Below are positions 16,001 through 23,806 of a DNA stretch of 46,100 nt, one piece after another. How positions within the stretch are numbered: position 1 is the stretch's first letter; each line of letters begins with the position of its first letter. Origin of the DNA: an uncultured Gemmatimonadota bacterium (GTDB lineage: Bacteria > Latescibacterota > UBA2968 > UBA8231); the NCBI GenBank assembly GCA_903893785.1, contig CAITNQ010000028.1, positions 1 through 46,100 of the forward strand, given 5' to 3'. A program made the translations under genes and the position numbers. The notes below the pieces were generated by a model, which searched no databases, was not told where the DNA came from, and saw only the letters and a program-made list of their open reading frames with translations.

Positions 16001-19000
16001 AACCGCGCCGAACTGACCGAGCAGTGTCTGCTGGCCCTGGCCGAGAACACCGGCGACGATCCCGACTACGAGGTAATCGTGGTCGACAACGGGTCCACGG
16101 ACTGGACACCGTACCTGCTGCACGCCTTTGAAGGTGACCTGCAGGTCCTGCGCCACGACGACAACCTCGGCTTCGCCCGCGCCTGCAATCGCGGTGCTGA
16201 AGCAGCACGGGGGGACCTGCTGCTGTTCCTGAACAACGACACCGTGGTGCGTCCGGGGTGGTTGGCGGCGCTGGTGGCCGCGGCCGACAGCGATCCGCAG
16301 GTCGGCGTGGTTGGCGCGCGGCTGCTCTACCCGGGTGGCGAACGGGTGCAGCACGCCGGCCTGGAGTTGCGTCACGGAGTCCCTGAGCACGCGGGCCGCA
16401 ATCTGCCCTGGGACGACCCGACCGTCACCCGTTCGCGCGACCTGGACATGGTCACCGGCGCCTGCATGCTGGTGCGCCGACAGCTGTTCGACGAATTGGG
16501 CGGCTTTGATCCGGAGTTTGTCAACGGCGTTGAGGATGTTGACCTGTGCCTGCGTGGACGCGATCGCGGTTACCGGGTGGTGTACTGCGCCGACAGCATC
16601 ATCGAGCACCACGAAGGCCAGACCGAGGGGCGGTTCGCCCACGCCCAGCAGAACCTGCAGCTTTTTGCCGCGCGCTGGGGGCATCGCTTCGGCCCCGACG
16701 GCCGGCTGCGCCCGGACGAGCCTGCGTCGGGTCAGCCGGCCGCGGCGTGGACCGCTCCGGGTGGTTGGGAAGGGCCTTTCTTCGTGCATTCCAGCCTCGC
16801 CCACGCCAACCGCGAACTGGTCTTGGCCCTGCTGGCCCGCGGCCGCGTCGACCTGGGGCTGCGCCCGTGGGCCGCCGACCCCTCGGCGGCGGACCTGGAC
16901 GGGCCTCGCTTCGCGCCGCTGGCAGCGCGGTCTGGCCGGGAACCCGCCTCGCCTCCGGCCTTCCATGTGCGCCACGGTTGGCCGCCCGATTTCACCCGAC
17001 CGTCCGCCGGTCGCTTGGTGCTGATGCAGCCGTGGGAATTCGGCCGTATTCCCCGCGAGTGGGTTGAACCGCTGGCGCAGGTGGACCAGATCTGGGCCTA
17101 CACGCATTATGTGCGCCAGTGTTATGTCGACAGCGGAATCGACCCCGAACGCCTGGAGATCGTGCCACTGGGCGTGGATCCAGTGCAATTCGCCCCCGGG
17201 GCCACGCCCCTGCCCTTGGCCACCCAGCGAGGCTGCCGCTTCCTGTTCGTTGGCGGCACCCTGTACCGCAAGGGCATCGATGTCCTGCTGGACGCGTACA
17301 CCGACGCGTTTACGGCCCGGGATGATGTCTGCCTGGTCATCAAAGACATGGGTACGCGCACGTTCTACCGCGGGCAGAACGCGGGGGAGCGCATTCGGGC
17401 TCTGCAGGCTGACCCGGAGAACCCGCAGATCCTCTATCTGACCGACGACCTGGCACCCGCCGATATGCCCAGGCTGTACGCGGCCTGCACCTGCCTCGTG
17501 CACCCATACCGAGGCGAGGGCTTTGGCCTGCCGGTCGCCGAAGCGATGGCCTGTGGTCTGCCGGTGATCGTCACCGCGGGCGGGGCCTGCGATGACTTCT
17601 GCAGCGATGACCTGGCCCTGCGCCTGCCATCGCGTCGCGTCGCCGTCCGCTTTGCCGTTCCGACCGTGGGCTCGGCGTGGCTCCTGGAGCCGGATGGCGC
17701 CGCTCTGCGGCAGGCGATGCTGGGGATCTGCCGTGACCCCCAGGCAGGCCAGATGATGGGCCAGCGGGCCTCGGCCCATATCCGGACCGAGTTTACCTGG
17801 GACCAGGCCGCGGCCCGGGCCGAGGCTGCCCTGCAGCGGTGTCTTGAGGGGCCGGGGTCGGCGCCGCTTGCGAGCGAGCGGTTAGGGGTCGTCCTGCTTG
17901 GCGAGACGGCACCCGGGGCGCTGACGGCGTGTGTCGAGGCGTGGGGCACCGCAGTGCGTCACCTGCACCTGGGCGACGTCGAGCCAGGCCTGGGGCACAG
18001 CCTCGAGGCGCTGCGTTCAGGTTTCGCCGGCGAGTTCCTGGCTATTGGTCCGGCGGCGCCGCCCGTTCTGCCGGCCGCTCTCCAGGCCCTGACCGAGGCC
18101 CTGGCGGCTGACTCGGGGGCCGGCGTTGCCGTCCTCGATGGCGGTGGGTCCCCCGGGGCCCACTCAGTCCCCAGCGTTGGGCGCGACTGGCAGGTGTGGC
18201 GCATGTCGGCTTTGACCGAGGTGGGCGGTTTCGCCGAAGGCTTCCGTACCCCAGCGGCCCTGGACGAGACCGCCCGGCAGTTGACGCGACGGGGGTGGCG
18301 CGTGATCGGCCTGGGTGTTGCCCGGACAACTCCGACGCCCCCGCTGGATCCGGCTGAGGTGGCCGAAAGCGCCGCCGTGGCCGCATTGGCCGAAGGCGAC
18401 CGGCACGCCGCCGGTGGGGACCCTGCCGCGGCCGTCAGCGCCTGGCGTCGGGCGCTGGCCGCCAAGCCCGACTTCGTCGAAGCGAGGCTCGTGCTGGCAT
18501 CGCTGCTGCAGGAGATCGGCCAGGCCTCGGAAGCGGTGGCGGTGCTGGCCGACTTGGCCGCCCTCGATCCTGAATCGGCCCGCGCCGTGGCACTGCTGGG
18601 AGCGGCCCAGTGCCGGGCCGGCGACTTGGCGGCCGCGCACCGCTCGTTGACCCGGGCGCTGGAACTGGCGCCCGACGACATCGAGGTACTCTGCGATCTG
18701 GCGGTCGTAGAGCTCCGGCAAGGCCAGTCCGTCCCGGCGTTGTCGCGGCTGGAGCGGGCTGCCCGGTTGGCGCTGCCAGACGCGGCCGCGGTGCAGCACA
18801 TTGCCCGCCTCCGCGCGGAGGCAGGTCAGGTCGAAGCGGCGGTCCAGCAACTGCGCGACTACCTGGAACGCCACCCGGGCGAACTGCCGGTGATGGGCGC
18901 CCTGCTTGACCTGCTGGTCGCCGCCGGGCGCCGTGAGGAGGGCCGCGCGTTGGCGGCCGCCATCCTGCGCCTGAACCCGGGCCACGCCCGCGCGGCAGCC

Positions 19001-19024
19001 GTGGTGCAGGGCAGTGGTGGCTGA
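13025..19024 (+). CDS. Giant multidomain glycosyltransferase/methyltransferase (GT4-CgeB-MTase-GT2-GT4-GT2'-TPR)
   Basis: A 1999-residue cytoplasmic protein. Modules in order: (1) GT4-like, 8-325, with EDGYNLAVLEAMATGMPVV (D234/E242 in place of EX7E); Ala/Pro linker 330-385; (2) CgeB-type GT-B, 388-720, with YDLVFVG (576-582) and NMRVFEALASGSMLLTD (636-652); (3) class I SAM methyltransferase, 760-930, with VLEIGCAAGEMG (781-792) and FDCLVFGDVLEHL (842-854); (4) GT2, 985-1225, with VSLVIPVYNR, VVDNGSTD (1019-1026), LNNDT (1069-1073, the DXD position) and GVEDVDLCLR (1168-1177); (5) GT4, 1250-1605, with intact GEGFGLPVAEAM (E1498/E1506); (6) a degenerate GT2-like segment, 1619-1768, lacking the DXD; (7) TPR helices, 1785-1995. 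The start at MPDLKPPLRV is the first Met of the homologous region, though its ribosome site is weak. It overlaps the next gene. Most likely it builds and methylates a flagellin glycan; sugars are unknown. Confidence 0.85.
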   Translation: MPDLKPPLRVLVFNWHEPYICLFAGMPHHFEVAPPLAQAQRRWNVGFRPVPANVTEIEAPVASARARQGAYDLVLCLTLQDVQQVQSWDVPRLFVMLNMIGTDAGLQGAVKDAYVERLRPLFQQVDLAFISEKKRRDWGWPAPVVVSGIEPQDYGGYTGEVARVLRVGNRLRERDAMQGFSLQEQIVAAGLPSTVVGDNPTVPGARPASSWEELKSFYRSHRVLLCTLADEHEDGYNLAVLEAMATGMPVVTTPNSSSPIVDGVNGFVAADAATAAERLRQLLGDRDLALALGRQARQTVIDQFNLTACVAAWEPVFAACIDRWRSRRRAGATSADLAALHAARGGAVAAASVNAASEGSTVRAPRPVPAAQAPARLAAAPSAAPSPRRLRVLLAAPANPLSTSAYYERALRRGHDVLTCGPQLDAATLGQWQQWERQHALKPAGAGDDDKLGLLARLTRANDVPLPWGRISAAEVAARLPAGWRPDLVLWVDAGSDFLLTDPGHFGAPTVCLVGDTHTGQRQWRIEYSASFEWTRLMFARQDLPAFAAAGVRRLGWLPAACEPEIHRRFAVPKAYDLVFVGQTLPQWHQDRVRLLERLRQAGFDLRVDSRVLEEMALLFSRARLVFNRSLNGDLNMRVFEALASGSMLLTDRLAPSAGLEELLVDRRHLVLYDDADLEDLARYYLDHEAEREAIAAAGYQEAICHHTYGHRVDALLSDIFGAGTCATCVAGATEAPSVPSGRPGPAAGTSTDAVTADLPGYYRNSRPELAELVPATARRVLEIGCAAGEMGRLLKSQRPGIQVVGIEREEAAAALARQHLDGVIRGDIEPLADLPYPVGWFDCLVFGDVLEHLREPEAILRRLLAWLAADGAVVASIPNVRHQSVLLELMVNGRWQYRDEGLLDRTHLRFFTLAEVRALLNAVGLRPDQVHASQSPPWPQLEAFVRATQEVGGDAEALRREAQVIQYLVRAVRVERRERRGPRVSLVIPVYNRAELTEQCLLALAENTGDDPDYEVIVVDNGSTDWTPYLLHAFEGDLQVLRHDDNLGFARACNRGAEAARGDLLLFLNNDTVVRPGWLAALVAAADSDPQVGVVGARLLYPGGERVQHAGLELRHGVPEHAGRNLPWDDPTVTRSRDLDMVTGACMLVRRQLFDELGGFDPEFVNGVEDVDLCLRGRDRGYRVVYCADSIIEHHEGQTEGRFAHAQQNLQLFAARWGHRFGPDGRLRPDEPASGQPAAAWTAPGGWEGPFFVHSSLAHANRELVLALLARGRVDLGLRPWAADPSAADLDGPRFAPLAARSGREPASPPAFHVRHGWPPDFTRPSAGRLVLMQPWEFGRIPREWVEPLAQVDQIWAYTHYVRQCYVDSGIDPERLEIVPLGVDPVQFAPGATPLPLATQRGCRFLFVGGTLYRKGIDVLLDAYTDAFTARDDVCLVIKDMGTRTFYRGQNAGERIRALQADPENPQILYLTDDLAPADMPRLYAACTCLVHPYRGEGFGLPVAEAMACGLPVIVTAGGACDDFCSDDLALRLPSRRVAVRFAVPTVGSAWLLEPDGAALRQAMLGICRDPQAGQMMGQRASAHIRTEFTWDQAAARAEAALQRCLEGPGSAPLASERLGVVLLGETAPGALTACVEAWGTAVRHLHLGDVEPGLGHSLEALRSGFAGEFLAIGPAAPPVLPAALQALTEALAADSGAGVAVLDGGGSPGAHSVPSVGRDWQVWRMSALTEVGGFAEGFRTPAALDETARQLTRRGWRVIGLGVARTTPTPPLDPAEVAESAAVAALAEGDRHAAGGDPAAAVSAWRRALAAKPDFVEARLVLASLLQEIGQASEAVAVLADLAALDPESARAVALLGAAQCRAGDLAAAHRSLTRALELAPDDIEVLCDLAVVELRQGQSVPALSRLERAARLALPDAAAVQHIARLRAEAGQVEAAVQQLRDYLERHPGELPVMGALLDLLVAAGRREEGRALAAAILRLNPGHARAAAVVQGSGG

Positions 19025-22000
19025 GCGCCGCCGCCGCGGGCGGCGCCCGCCGCGGCTCTGCCTCAGCCTGATCGCGCGCGACGAAGCCGCTTTCCTCGAT
19101 GCCTGCCTGAGCAGTGTCGCCGGACTGGTCGACGAGATCGTGGTGGTCGACACCGGTTCTGCGGATGCCACACCGGCCGTGGCGCGCCAGCACGGGGCCC
19201 GGGTGTACCCGTACCCGTGGGCCGACGACTTCGCGGCGGCGCGCAACCACGGCCTGGAGCGGGTCACCAGTGAGTGGGTGCTGGTCCTCGACTGCGACGA
19301 GGTGCTGCAGTCGGACGACCATGCGCGCCTGCGGTCCCTAATGACGGCCGGTGCCGACGCCTACCGCCTGACGACCAGGAACTACACCGACGAGCGGAAC
19401 CGGGCTGGATGGGTCGCGGCGACGGCCGCAGAGGCAGCCATCGCGCACGGCTGCGCCGGTTGGTTCCCCTCGACCAAAGTGCGGCTGTGGCGTCATCAGG
19501 CAGCGGTGCGTTTCGTCGGGGCGGTCCACGAACTGGTAGAACCGAGCCTGGCGCGCGCCGGTGCCCGGTTGGCGGACTGCCTCGTGCCGGTACACCACTA
19601 CGGGTACGCCGGGAAGCGGCGCGATCCGGCCCTGTACCTGCGCGCCGGTGAGCGCAAGGCAGCCCAGGCCCCCAACGACCCGCGGGCATGGTTCGAGCTG
19701 GCCCTGGCGCGCCGTGATGCCGACGACCTGGTGGGCGCGCTGGCAGCCAGCCAGCGAGTGCTGGCAGCGTTGGACCGCGGGGTCGGGGCTGACGCCCTGT
19801 ACCTCGACGCCGCCCTGGCACAAGTGGTGCATGCCGATCTGCAGACGCGCCTGGGGCGCCTCGACGAAGCAGTGGCCACGTACCGCGCGCTGCTGGCGAG
19901 CCACCCGGATTCGGTCGAAGCCTGGAATAACTACGGCCTGCTGCTGGAGCGCCTGGGACGACCGGCGGCGGCCCGCAGCCGCTATCTCCGGGGCCTTGAG
20001 TTGGCGCCCGAGCATCCGGTCCTGGCCGCCAACCTTGATCGCGTGGCGGCCAGTCGGGCGACCCTGAGCGCTTGCCTCATCGCCCGGGACGAGGCGGCTG
20101 TTCTGGGCCGCTGCCTGGCCAGCATCGACGCAGTGGCGGACGAAATCGTCCTGGTGGATACCGGGTCGCGCGACGACACAGTCGACATTGCGCGCCGCTT
20201 CGGGGCCCGGGTCGGGCATTTCACCTGGTGTGATGACTTTGCCGCGGCACGCAACGCGTCGCTGGAACTGGCCACCGGCACCTGGATTGTCTGGCTAGAT
20301 GCCGATGACTACCTGTTGCCTGAAGGCGCTGACCGGCTGCGCGAGCTGACGCAACTGCCCGCGGATCAAGCTTTCTCCTGTCTGCTGGTCAACGAAGGCG
20401 CGGATCGCAGCACCTTCCGCCAGGTCAAGCTCTTCCCCAACCGGCCCGAATTGCGCTTCACCCGACCGGTACACGAAACCCTGGTGCCGGCCCTGTCGCG
20501 TCTGGGCGTTCCCGTACGCGCTGCCGACTGGCAGGTTCGCCACACGGGCTATGCCGATCCCGAAGTCACGGCTCGAAAGCTCCGGTACTACCTGCAGCTC
20601 ATGCAGCGATGGGTGCTCCATAGCCCCGACGACTGGGAACTGCGCTTCCGGGTTGGCCACAGCCTGTACGCGGCGGGCCAGTTCGAGGCGGCCCGTCGCG
20701 AGTTGGGCGGTCTGCTGACAGCGGCACAGACAGACCCGGGAGCGGCAGCCGTTGCCGGCCTTGCCCAGGTCTTCCTCGGGCGCTCGTGGCTGGAACAGGG
20801 GCAACCCGAGCAGGCGCTCGCCCATCTTGAGGCGGCCGTCCGCTGCCGACCGCAGGACGCGTTGGCGCAACTGTCGTTCGGCGACGCCTGCACGAAACTG
20901 GGCCGCTATGAGCTGGCGGTGCCAGCTCTGCGCGCCGCGTTGAGCGGCGGACCCGAGCCCACGCTGCCGTTGGATACGGCGGTGCTGGGGTATTCGGCGC
21001 GTTTCTTCTTGGGGCAGGCCCTCGCCGCCCAGGGGCAGATGGCTGCGGCGGCGGCCTGCTGGCAGGAAGCCTCCCGCCTGGCCCCGGACCGGCCTGAGGC
21101 GACGGCGGCTCTGGCCGCGTTGGGCCCGTCGATGCCAGCCCGCGGCGGCCCGGTGACGCCGGCGACGGTGGGCGCCGAAGCGGGTTCCCTTCGGGCGGCA
21201 ATGGGCGCCGACTCAGCGGTTCCGCCCCGCCTGTCGCTGTGCATGATCGTCCGCGACGAGGCGGCCCGCCTGCCCCATTGCCTCGACAGTGTCCGCGGGG
21301 TGGTGGACGAGATAGTCGTTGTCGACACCGGGTCCACCGATGACACGGTGGCCATCGCCGCGCGCTACGGGGCCCGCATCGGCCACTTTGCCTGGTGTGA
21401 TGACTTTGCCGCGGCGCGCAATGCTTCGCTGGCGCTGGCCACGGGTGACTGGGTGCTGTGGCTGGACGCCGACGACCTGCTGCCCGCCGAGGACCACTCA
21501 CGGGTTCGCGAACTCCTCAACGGCGGCCCGGACCGCGCCTACTTCTTCGTCCTCGACGACCACGGCTACGAGAACGTCTCCTGTCTGCAGCTGCGGCTGT
21601 TCCCGCGGTTGGCCGGGGTGGCTTTCGAGATGCCCATTCACGAGCAGGTGACGCCGTCGCTGGCGCGTCTGGGCGTGCAGTTGGTCCCGACGCCTGTCCG
21701 CGTGGTCCACACCGGCTATTCCAGCCCCGCAGTGGTGCAGGCCAAGAAAGAGCGCTATCTGGCCATCATGGAGCGTTGGCTGGTCGACCACCCGGGCGAC
21801 TACATCGTCCGTTCCCACGTGGCCTTGACCTACCACAGCACCGGACGCCTGGCGGAGGCCGCCGTTGCCTACCGGCGGATCCTGGACGACGGGGCCTGCC
21901 AGCGCGACCGCAACTACATCGTGTACACCACCGCGCTGCTGTTCCTGGCCCGCACCCTGATGCGGCAGGGCCAACTGGCAGAAGCCCTTGCCTACGCCCG

Positions 22001-23129
22001 CCAGGCCGAGGCCGTCGATCCGGACTACCCGTTGACCCATGTCTCGCTGGCGGAGATCCACCTGCGCCTGGGGCAAGCCCAGGAGGCGCTGGCTGCCGCT
22101 CGGACCGTGTTGTCGGCGCCGGTGCGGCTGACGTTCTTCCCGATAGACCAACGAGAACTGGCCTTCGCGGCGCACCTGGTGTGCGGCCAGGCGCTGGCGG
22201 CCCTGGACGATCCGGTGGCAGCGGAGGCTGCCTTCCGGCAGGCGGCGGCGGTCCCGGTCGCGCGGCGGAGCCAGGCATTGGGGGCCCTGGCCGAGATGCT
22301 GCGGAGCCGGGGGGACAAGGGTCGGGCCCTGGAGGTGCTCCGCGACGCCATCGGCATGGATCCGGCGAATCGACAGCACCGCTTCAACCTGGGCTCGCTG
22401 CACCTGGCCCAGGGCGACCTGGACGCGGCGGCGTCCTGTTTCGAGTCGGTGCTGGCCGACGATCCGGCGTCGCAGCCGGCCCGGCTCAACCTTGGCTATA
22501 TCGCTCGGCGACAGGGCCGTCTGGCTGAAGCCGAAGCCCGGTACCAGGAAGCGATCGACCTGGCACCCGAGGCCACCGAGGCGCGGGCCAATCTGGCCCA
22601 TCTGCTGCTCGATCAAGGCCGGGACAGCGAGGCGGCGGCTCATTTCCAGGCCGTACGGGACCGGCAACCGGGACTAGCCGACATCGACCTGGGCCTGTTG
22701 CTGGCCCTGGCGCGCACCGGCCCGTGGGAGGTGGTGCGACCCCTGCTGGCCGAAGTCCTGGCTGCCTTCCCGGCGGTCGCCCAGGCACCCGGCGATAGCG
22801 CGGCGCCGCCTGCCGCGGCCCGGGCTATGGTCCGCCTCGCCGCCCACCTGCTGCGTCAGCAGGTGCGCTGTGGCGAGTTGGCCATGGCCGTGGCCGTGGC
22901 GCTCGATCCGGCCTACCGCGATGCGCGTCGCGGTCTGGGCGAGATTCTGCTTACCGGTGGCGCGCTGTGGGCCGCGGTGGCCCAGTTCGAGGCGCTGATC
23001 GCCGGTGACCCCGCGGACCGCGCGGCTTTCCAGCGCCTGGGCGACTGCTACCACCGGTTGGGCGCCGAGGAACCGGCCCGCCTCTGCTGGGCGCGCGCTG
23101 CCGGTGAAGCGCCAACCGGTCCGCACTGA
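19014..23129 (+). CDS. Triple GT2-TPR fusion glycosyltransferase
   Basis: A 1371-residue protein made of one unit repeated three times: a WaaE/KdtX-like GT2 catalytic domain followed by TPRs. GT2 copies lie at about 15-200, 350-515 and 738-905. Each has the ARDE/VRDE start, VVDTGS (44-49; 380-385 as LVDTGS; 769-774), DDFAAARN (71-78, 408-415, 797-804) and a DXD-type triad (LDCDE 92-96, LDADD 428-432, LDADD 817-821). TPRs lie at about 205-345, 535-700 and 925-1371. All three catalytic motifs look intact, so three sugar transfers are possible. The start is GTG 19014 or 19017, overlapping the preceding stop by 8-11 bases, which ties it to the 1999-aa partner. Single-copy GT2-TPR proteins occur in flagellin glycosylation loci of other bacteria; that role is inferred here. 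Its 3' end has been tandemly duplicated. Confidence 0.85.
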   Translation: MVAERRRRGRRPPRLCLSLIARDEAAFLDACLSSVAGLVDEIVVVDTGSADATPAVARQHGARVYPYPWADDFAAARNHGLERVTSEWVLVLDCDEVLQSDDHARLRSLMTAGADAYRLTTRNYTDERNRAGWVAATAAEAAIAHGCAGWFPSTKVRLWRHQAAVRFVGAVHELVEPSLARAGARLADCLVPVHHYGYAGKRRDPALYLRAGERKAAQAPNDPRAWFELALARRDADDLVGALAASQRVLAALDRGVGADALYLDAALAQVVHADLQTRLGRLDEAVATYRALLASHPDSVEAWNNYGLLLERLGRPAAARSRYLRGLELAPEHPVLAANLDRVAASRATLSACLIARDEAAVLGRCLASIDAVADEIVLVDTGSRDDTVDIARRFGARVGHFTWCDDFAAARNASLELATGTWIVWLDADDYLLPEGADRLRELTQLPADQAFSCLLVNEGADRSTFRQVKLFPNRPELRFTRPVHETLVPALSRLGVPVRAADWQVRHTGYADPEVTARKLRYYLQLMQRWVLHSPDDWELRFRVGHSLYAAGQFEAARRELGGLLTAAQTDPGAAAVAGLAQVFLGRSWLEQGQPEQALAHLEAAVRCRPQDALAQLSFGDACTKLGRYELAVPALRAALSGGPEPTLPLDTAVLGYSARFFLGQALAAQGQMAAAAACWQEASRLAPDRPEATAALAALGPSMPARGGPVTPATVGAEAGSLRAAMGADSAVPPRLSLCMIVRDEAARLPHCLDSVRGVVDEIVVVDTGSTDDTVAIAARYGARIGHFAWCDDFAAARNASLALATGDWVLWLDADDLLPAEDHSRVRELLNGGPDRAYFFVLDDHGYENVSCLQLRLFPRLAGVAFEMPIHEQVTPSLARLGVQLVPTPVRVVHTGYSSPAVVQAKKERYLAIMERWLVDHPGDYIVRSHVALTYHSTGRLAEAAVAYRRILDDGACQRDRNYIVYTTALLFLARTLMRQGQLAEALAYARQAEAVDPDYPLTHVSLAEIHLRLGQAQEALAAARTVLSAPVRLTFFPIDQRELAFAAHLVCGQALAALDDPVAAEAAFRQAAAVPVARRSQALGALAEMLRSRGDKGRALEVLRDAIGMDPANRQHRFNLGSLHLAQGDLDAAASCFESVLADDPASQPARLNLGYIARRQGRLAEAEARYQEAIDLAPEATEARANLAHLLLDQGRDSEAAAHFQAVRDRQPGLADIDLGLLLALARTGPWEVVRPLLAEVLAAFPAVAQAPGDSAAPPAAARAMVRLAAHLLRQQVRCGELAMAVAVALDPAYRDARRGLGEILLTGGALWAAVAQFEALIAGDPADRAAFQRLGDCYHRLGAEEPARLCWARAAGEAPTGPH

Positions 23130-23484
23130 GACCGGACGCCCGGCCCCGGGTGCCCCTGCCGCTCTGTTGCCGTTTCATCGCTGCCTCGTCGCCGCCGTCA
23201 CCCGGCTTGCTTCGGTAGGGGCAGAGCCCGCCGCCTCGTGCGGCCGCGGACCGCGCGGTTTTCCAGCGCCTGGGCGACTGCTACCACCGGTTGGGCGCCG
23301 AGGAACCGGCCTCTGCTGGGCGCGCGCTGCCGGTGAAGCGCCAGCCGGTCCGCACTGAGACCGGGCACCCGGCCCCGGGTGCCCCTGCCGCTCTGTTGCC
23401 GCTCCATCGCTGCCTCATCGCCGCCCCATTGCTGCCGCCTGCCGGCTTCCTTCGGGGAAGTCGAGCCCGTCGCCTCGCGCGGCC
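23011..23484 (+). repeat. Tandem duplication of the GT2-TPR gene 3' end
   Basis: Copy 1 (23011-23243) holds the last 39 codons of the GT2-TPR gene, its stop and about 110 bases beyond. Copy 2 (23244 to about 23484) repeats it with a few substitutions, a 4-base deletion (missing CCGC after GAACCGGC near 23311) that would break the frame, and a small insertion near its end. The right edge falls in the left arm of a large hairpin (23472-23515), whose arm sequence also appears as GCCTCGTGCGGC at the end of copy 1. So the duplication took the gene end plus half of the terminator-like hairpin. Confidence 0.9.
23244..23358 (+). pseudogene. Non-coding duplicate of the GT2-TPR C-terminus
   Basis: This part of copy 2 would encode the C-terminal TPR residues (FQRLGDCYHRLGAEEPA) but has a 4-base deletion causing a frameshift, and no start or ribosome site. 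It is a relic of the tandem duplication and not an expressed gene. Confidence 0.75.
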
Positions 23485-23515
23485 GGCAGCCGGCGAGCTG
23501 CCAGCCGCGCGAGGC
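23472..23515 (+). terminator. Large hairpin ending the glycosyltransferase operon
   Basis: GCCTCGCGCGGC (23472-23483) pairs perfectly with GCCGCGCGAGGC (23504-23515). Inside, GGCAGC (23485-23490) pairs with GCTGCC (23497-23502) around loop CGGCGA, with one C-A mismatch between the two stems. The sequence after it is only pyrimidine-rich (CTTTCTTCCCCT near 23530-23541), not a true T-tract. It is the best candidate for the operon's transcript end. Confidence 0.55.
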
Positions 23516-23605
23516 GTTGCGGCACAGGCACTTTCTTCCCCTGGGAAGGTTCCGGGATCGTGCTCAGGCCCTGTTCTTCCGCCTTTTCAACCGCCGCGAT
23601 CAAGG

Positions 23606-23636
23606 CCGTTGGCGTAAGTCACAAAACATTGTATAA
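23606..23636 (+). promoter_or_regulatory. Possible sigma-70 promoter or activator site upstream of flagellin 1
   Basis: The AT-rich patch contains TTGGCG (from 23609), 17 bases, and TATAAC (23632-23637), a sigma-70-like arrangement with a poor -35 box. It overlaps an imperfect inverted repeat, GCGTAAGT (23612-23619) and ACTTAACGC (23642-23650), lying about 55-90 bases upstream of the sigma-54 start. That position suits an enhancer-binding protein or IHF. The two readings are alternatives. Confidence 0.3.
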
Positions 23637-23676
23637 CAGTTACTTAACGCTGTTTCCGGGGGCCTTTCCTAACTCG

Positions 23677-23692
23677 TGGCATGTCGATTGCT
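23677..23692 (+). promoter_or_regulatory. Sigma-54 (RpoN) promoter for flagellin 1
   Basis: TGGCAT (23677-23682), five bases, then TTGCT (23688-23692), with GG (23678-23679) and GC (23690-23691) exactly 10 bases apart. Transcription should begin near 23703, about 104 bases before the ATG. The match is as good as that of the flgF promoter. Confidence 0.85.
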
Positions 23693-23762
23693 CACGAGTG
23701 TGGGCGAGCAGGTCCCCTCCACCGCATCGCGCGACATGGGTCCGGGGGACACCCAAACACCT

Positions 23763-23801
23763 GGCCACGGAGTGCCCAGGAAGACCGCCGACCAAGGAGG
23801 T
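23763..23801 (+). promoter_or_regulatory. CsrA-type sites in the flagellin 1 leader
   Basis: CCAAGGAGGT (23792-23801) overlaps the Shine-Dalgarno. Upstream, GGA at 23769-23771 is the loop of a small CAC-GGA-GTG hairpin (further GG/CC pairing across one bulged C). A third GGA is at 23779-23781. The hairpin GGA and the Shine-Dalgarno GGA are 27 bases apart, the same as in the flagellin 3 leader and a distance one CsrA dimer can bridge. Confidence 0.55.
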
Positions 23802-23806
23802 CCAAC

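Larger units (their letters stand above)
23130..23806. other. 677-base intergenic region between the glycosyltransferase and flagellin 1
   Basis: Left to right it holds the duplicated gene end (to about 23484), a strong hairpin (23472-23515), a GC-rich filler with no convincing gene, an AT-rich patch (23612-23660) with an imperfect inverted repeat, the sigma-54 promoter (23677-23692) and a leader of about 104 bases with CsrA-type GGA sites. No RNA gene was recognised. Confidence 0.7.

Noticed and set aside
15299..17779. 826-codon minus-strand frame opposite the giant glycosyltransferase
   Set aside because: The plus-strand frame holds several intact enzyme motifs. The antisense frame has none.
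23244..23484. Insertion sequence or mobile element end
   Set aside because: It is a direct copy of the neighbouring gene end, with no transposase, terminal inverted repeats or target-site duplication.
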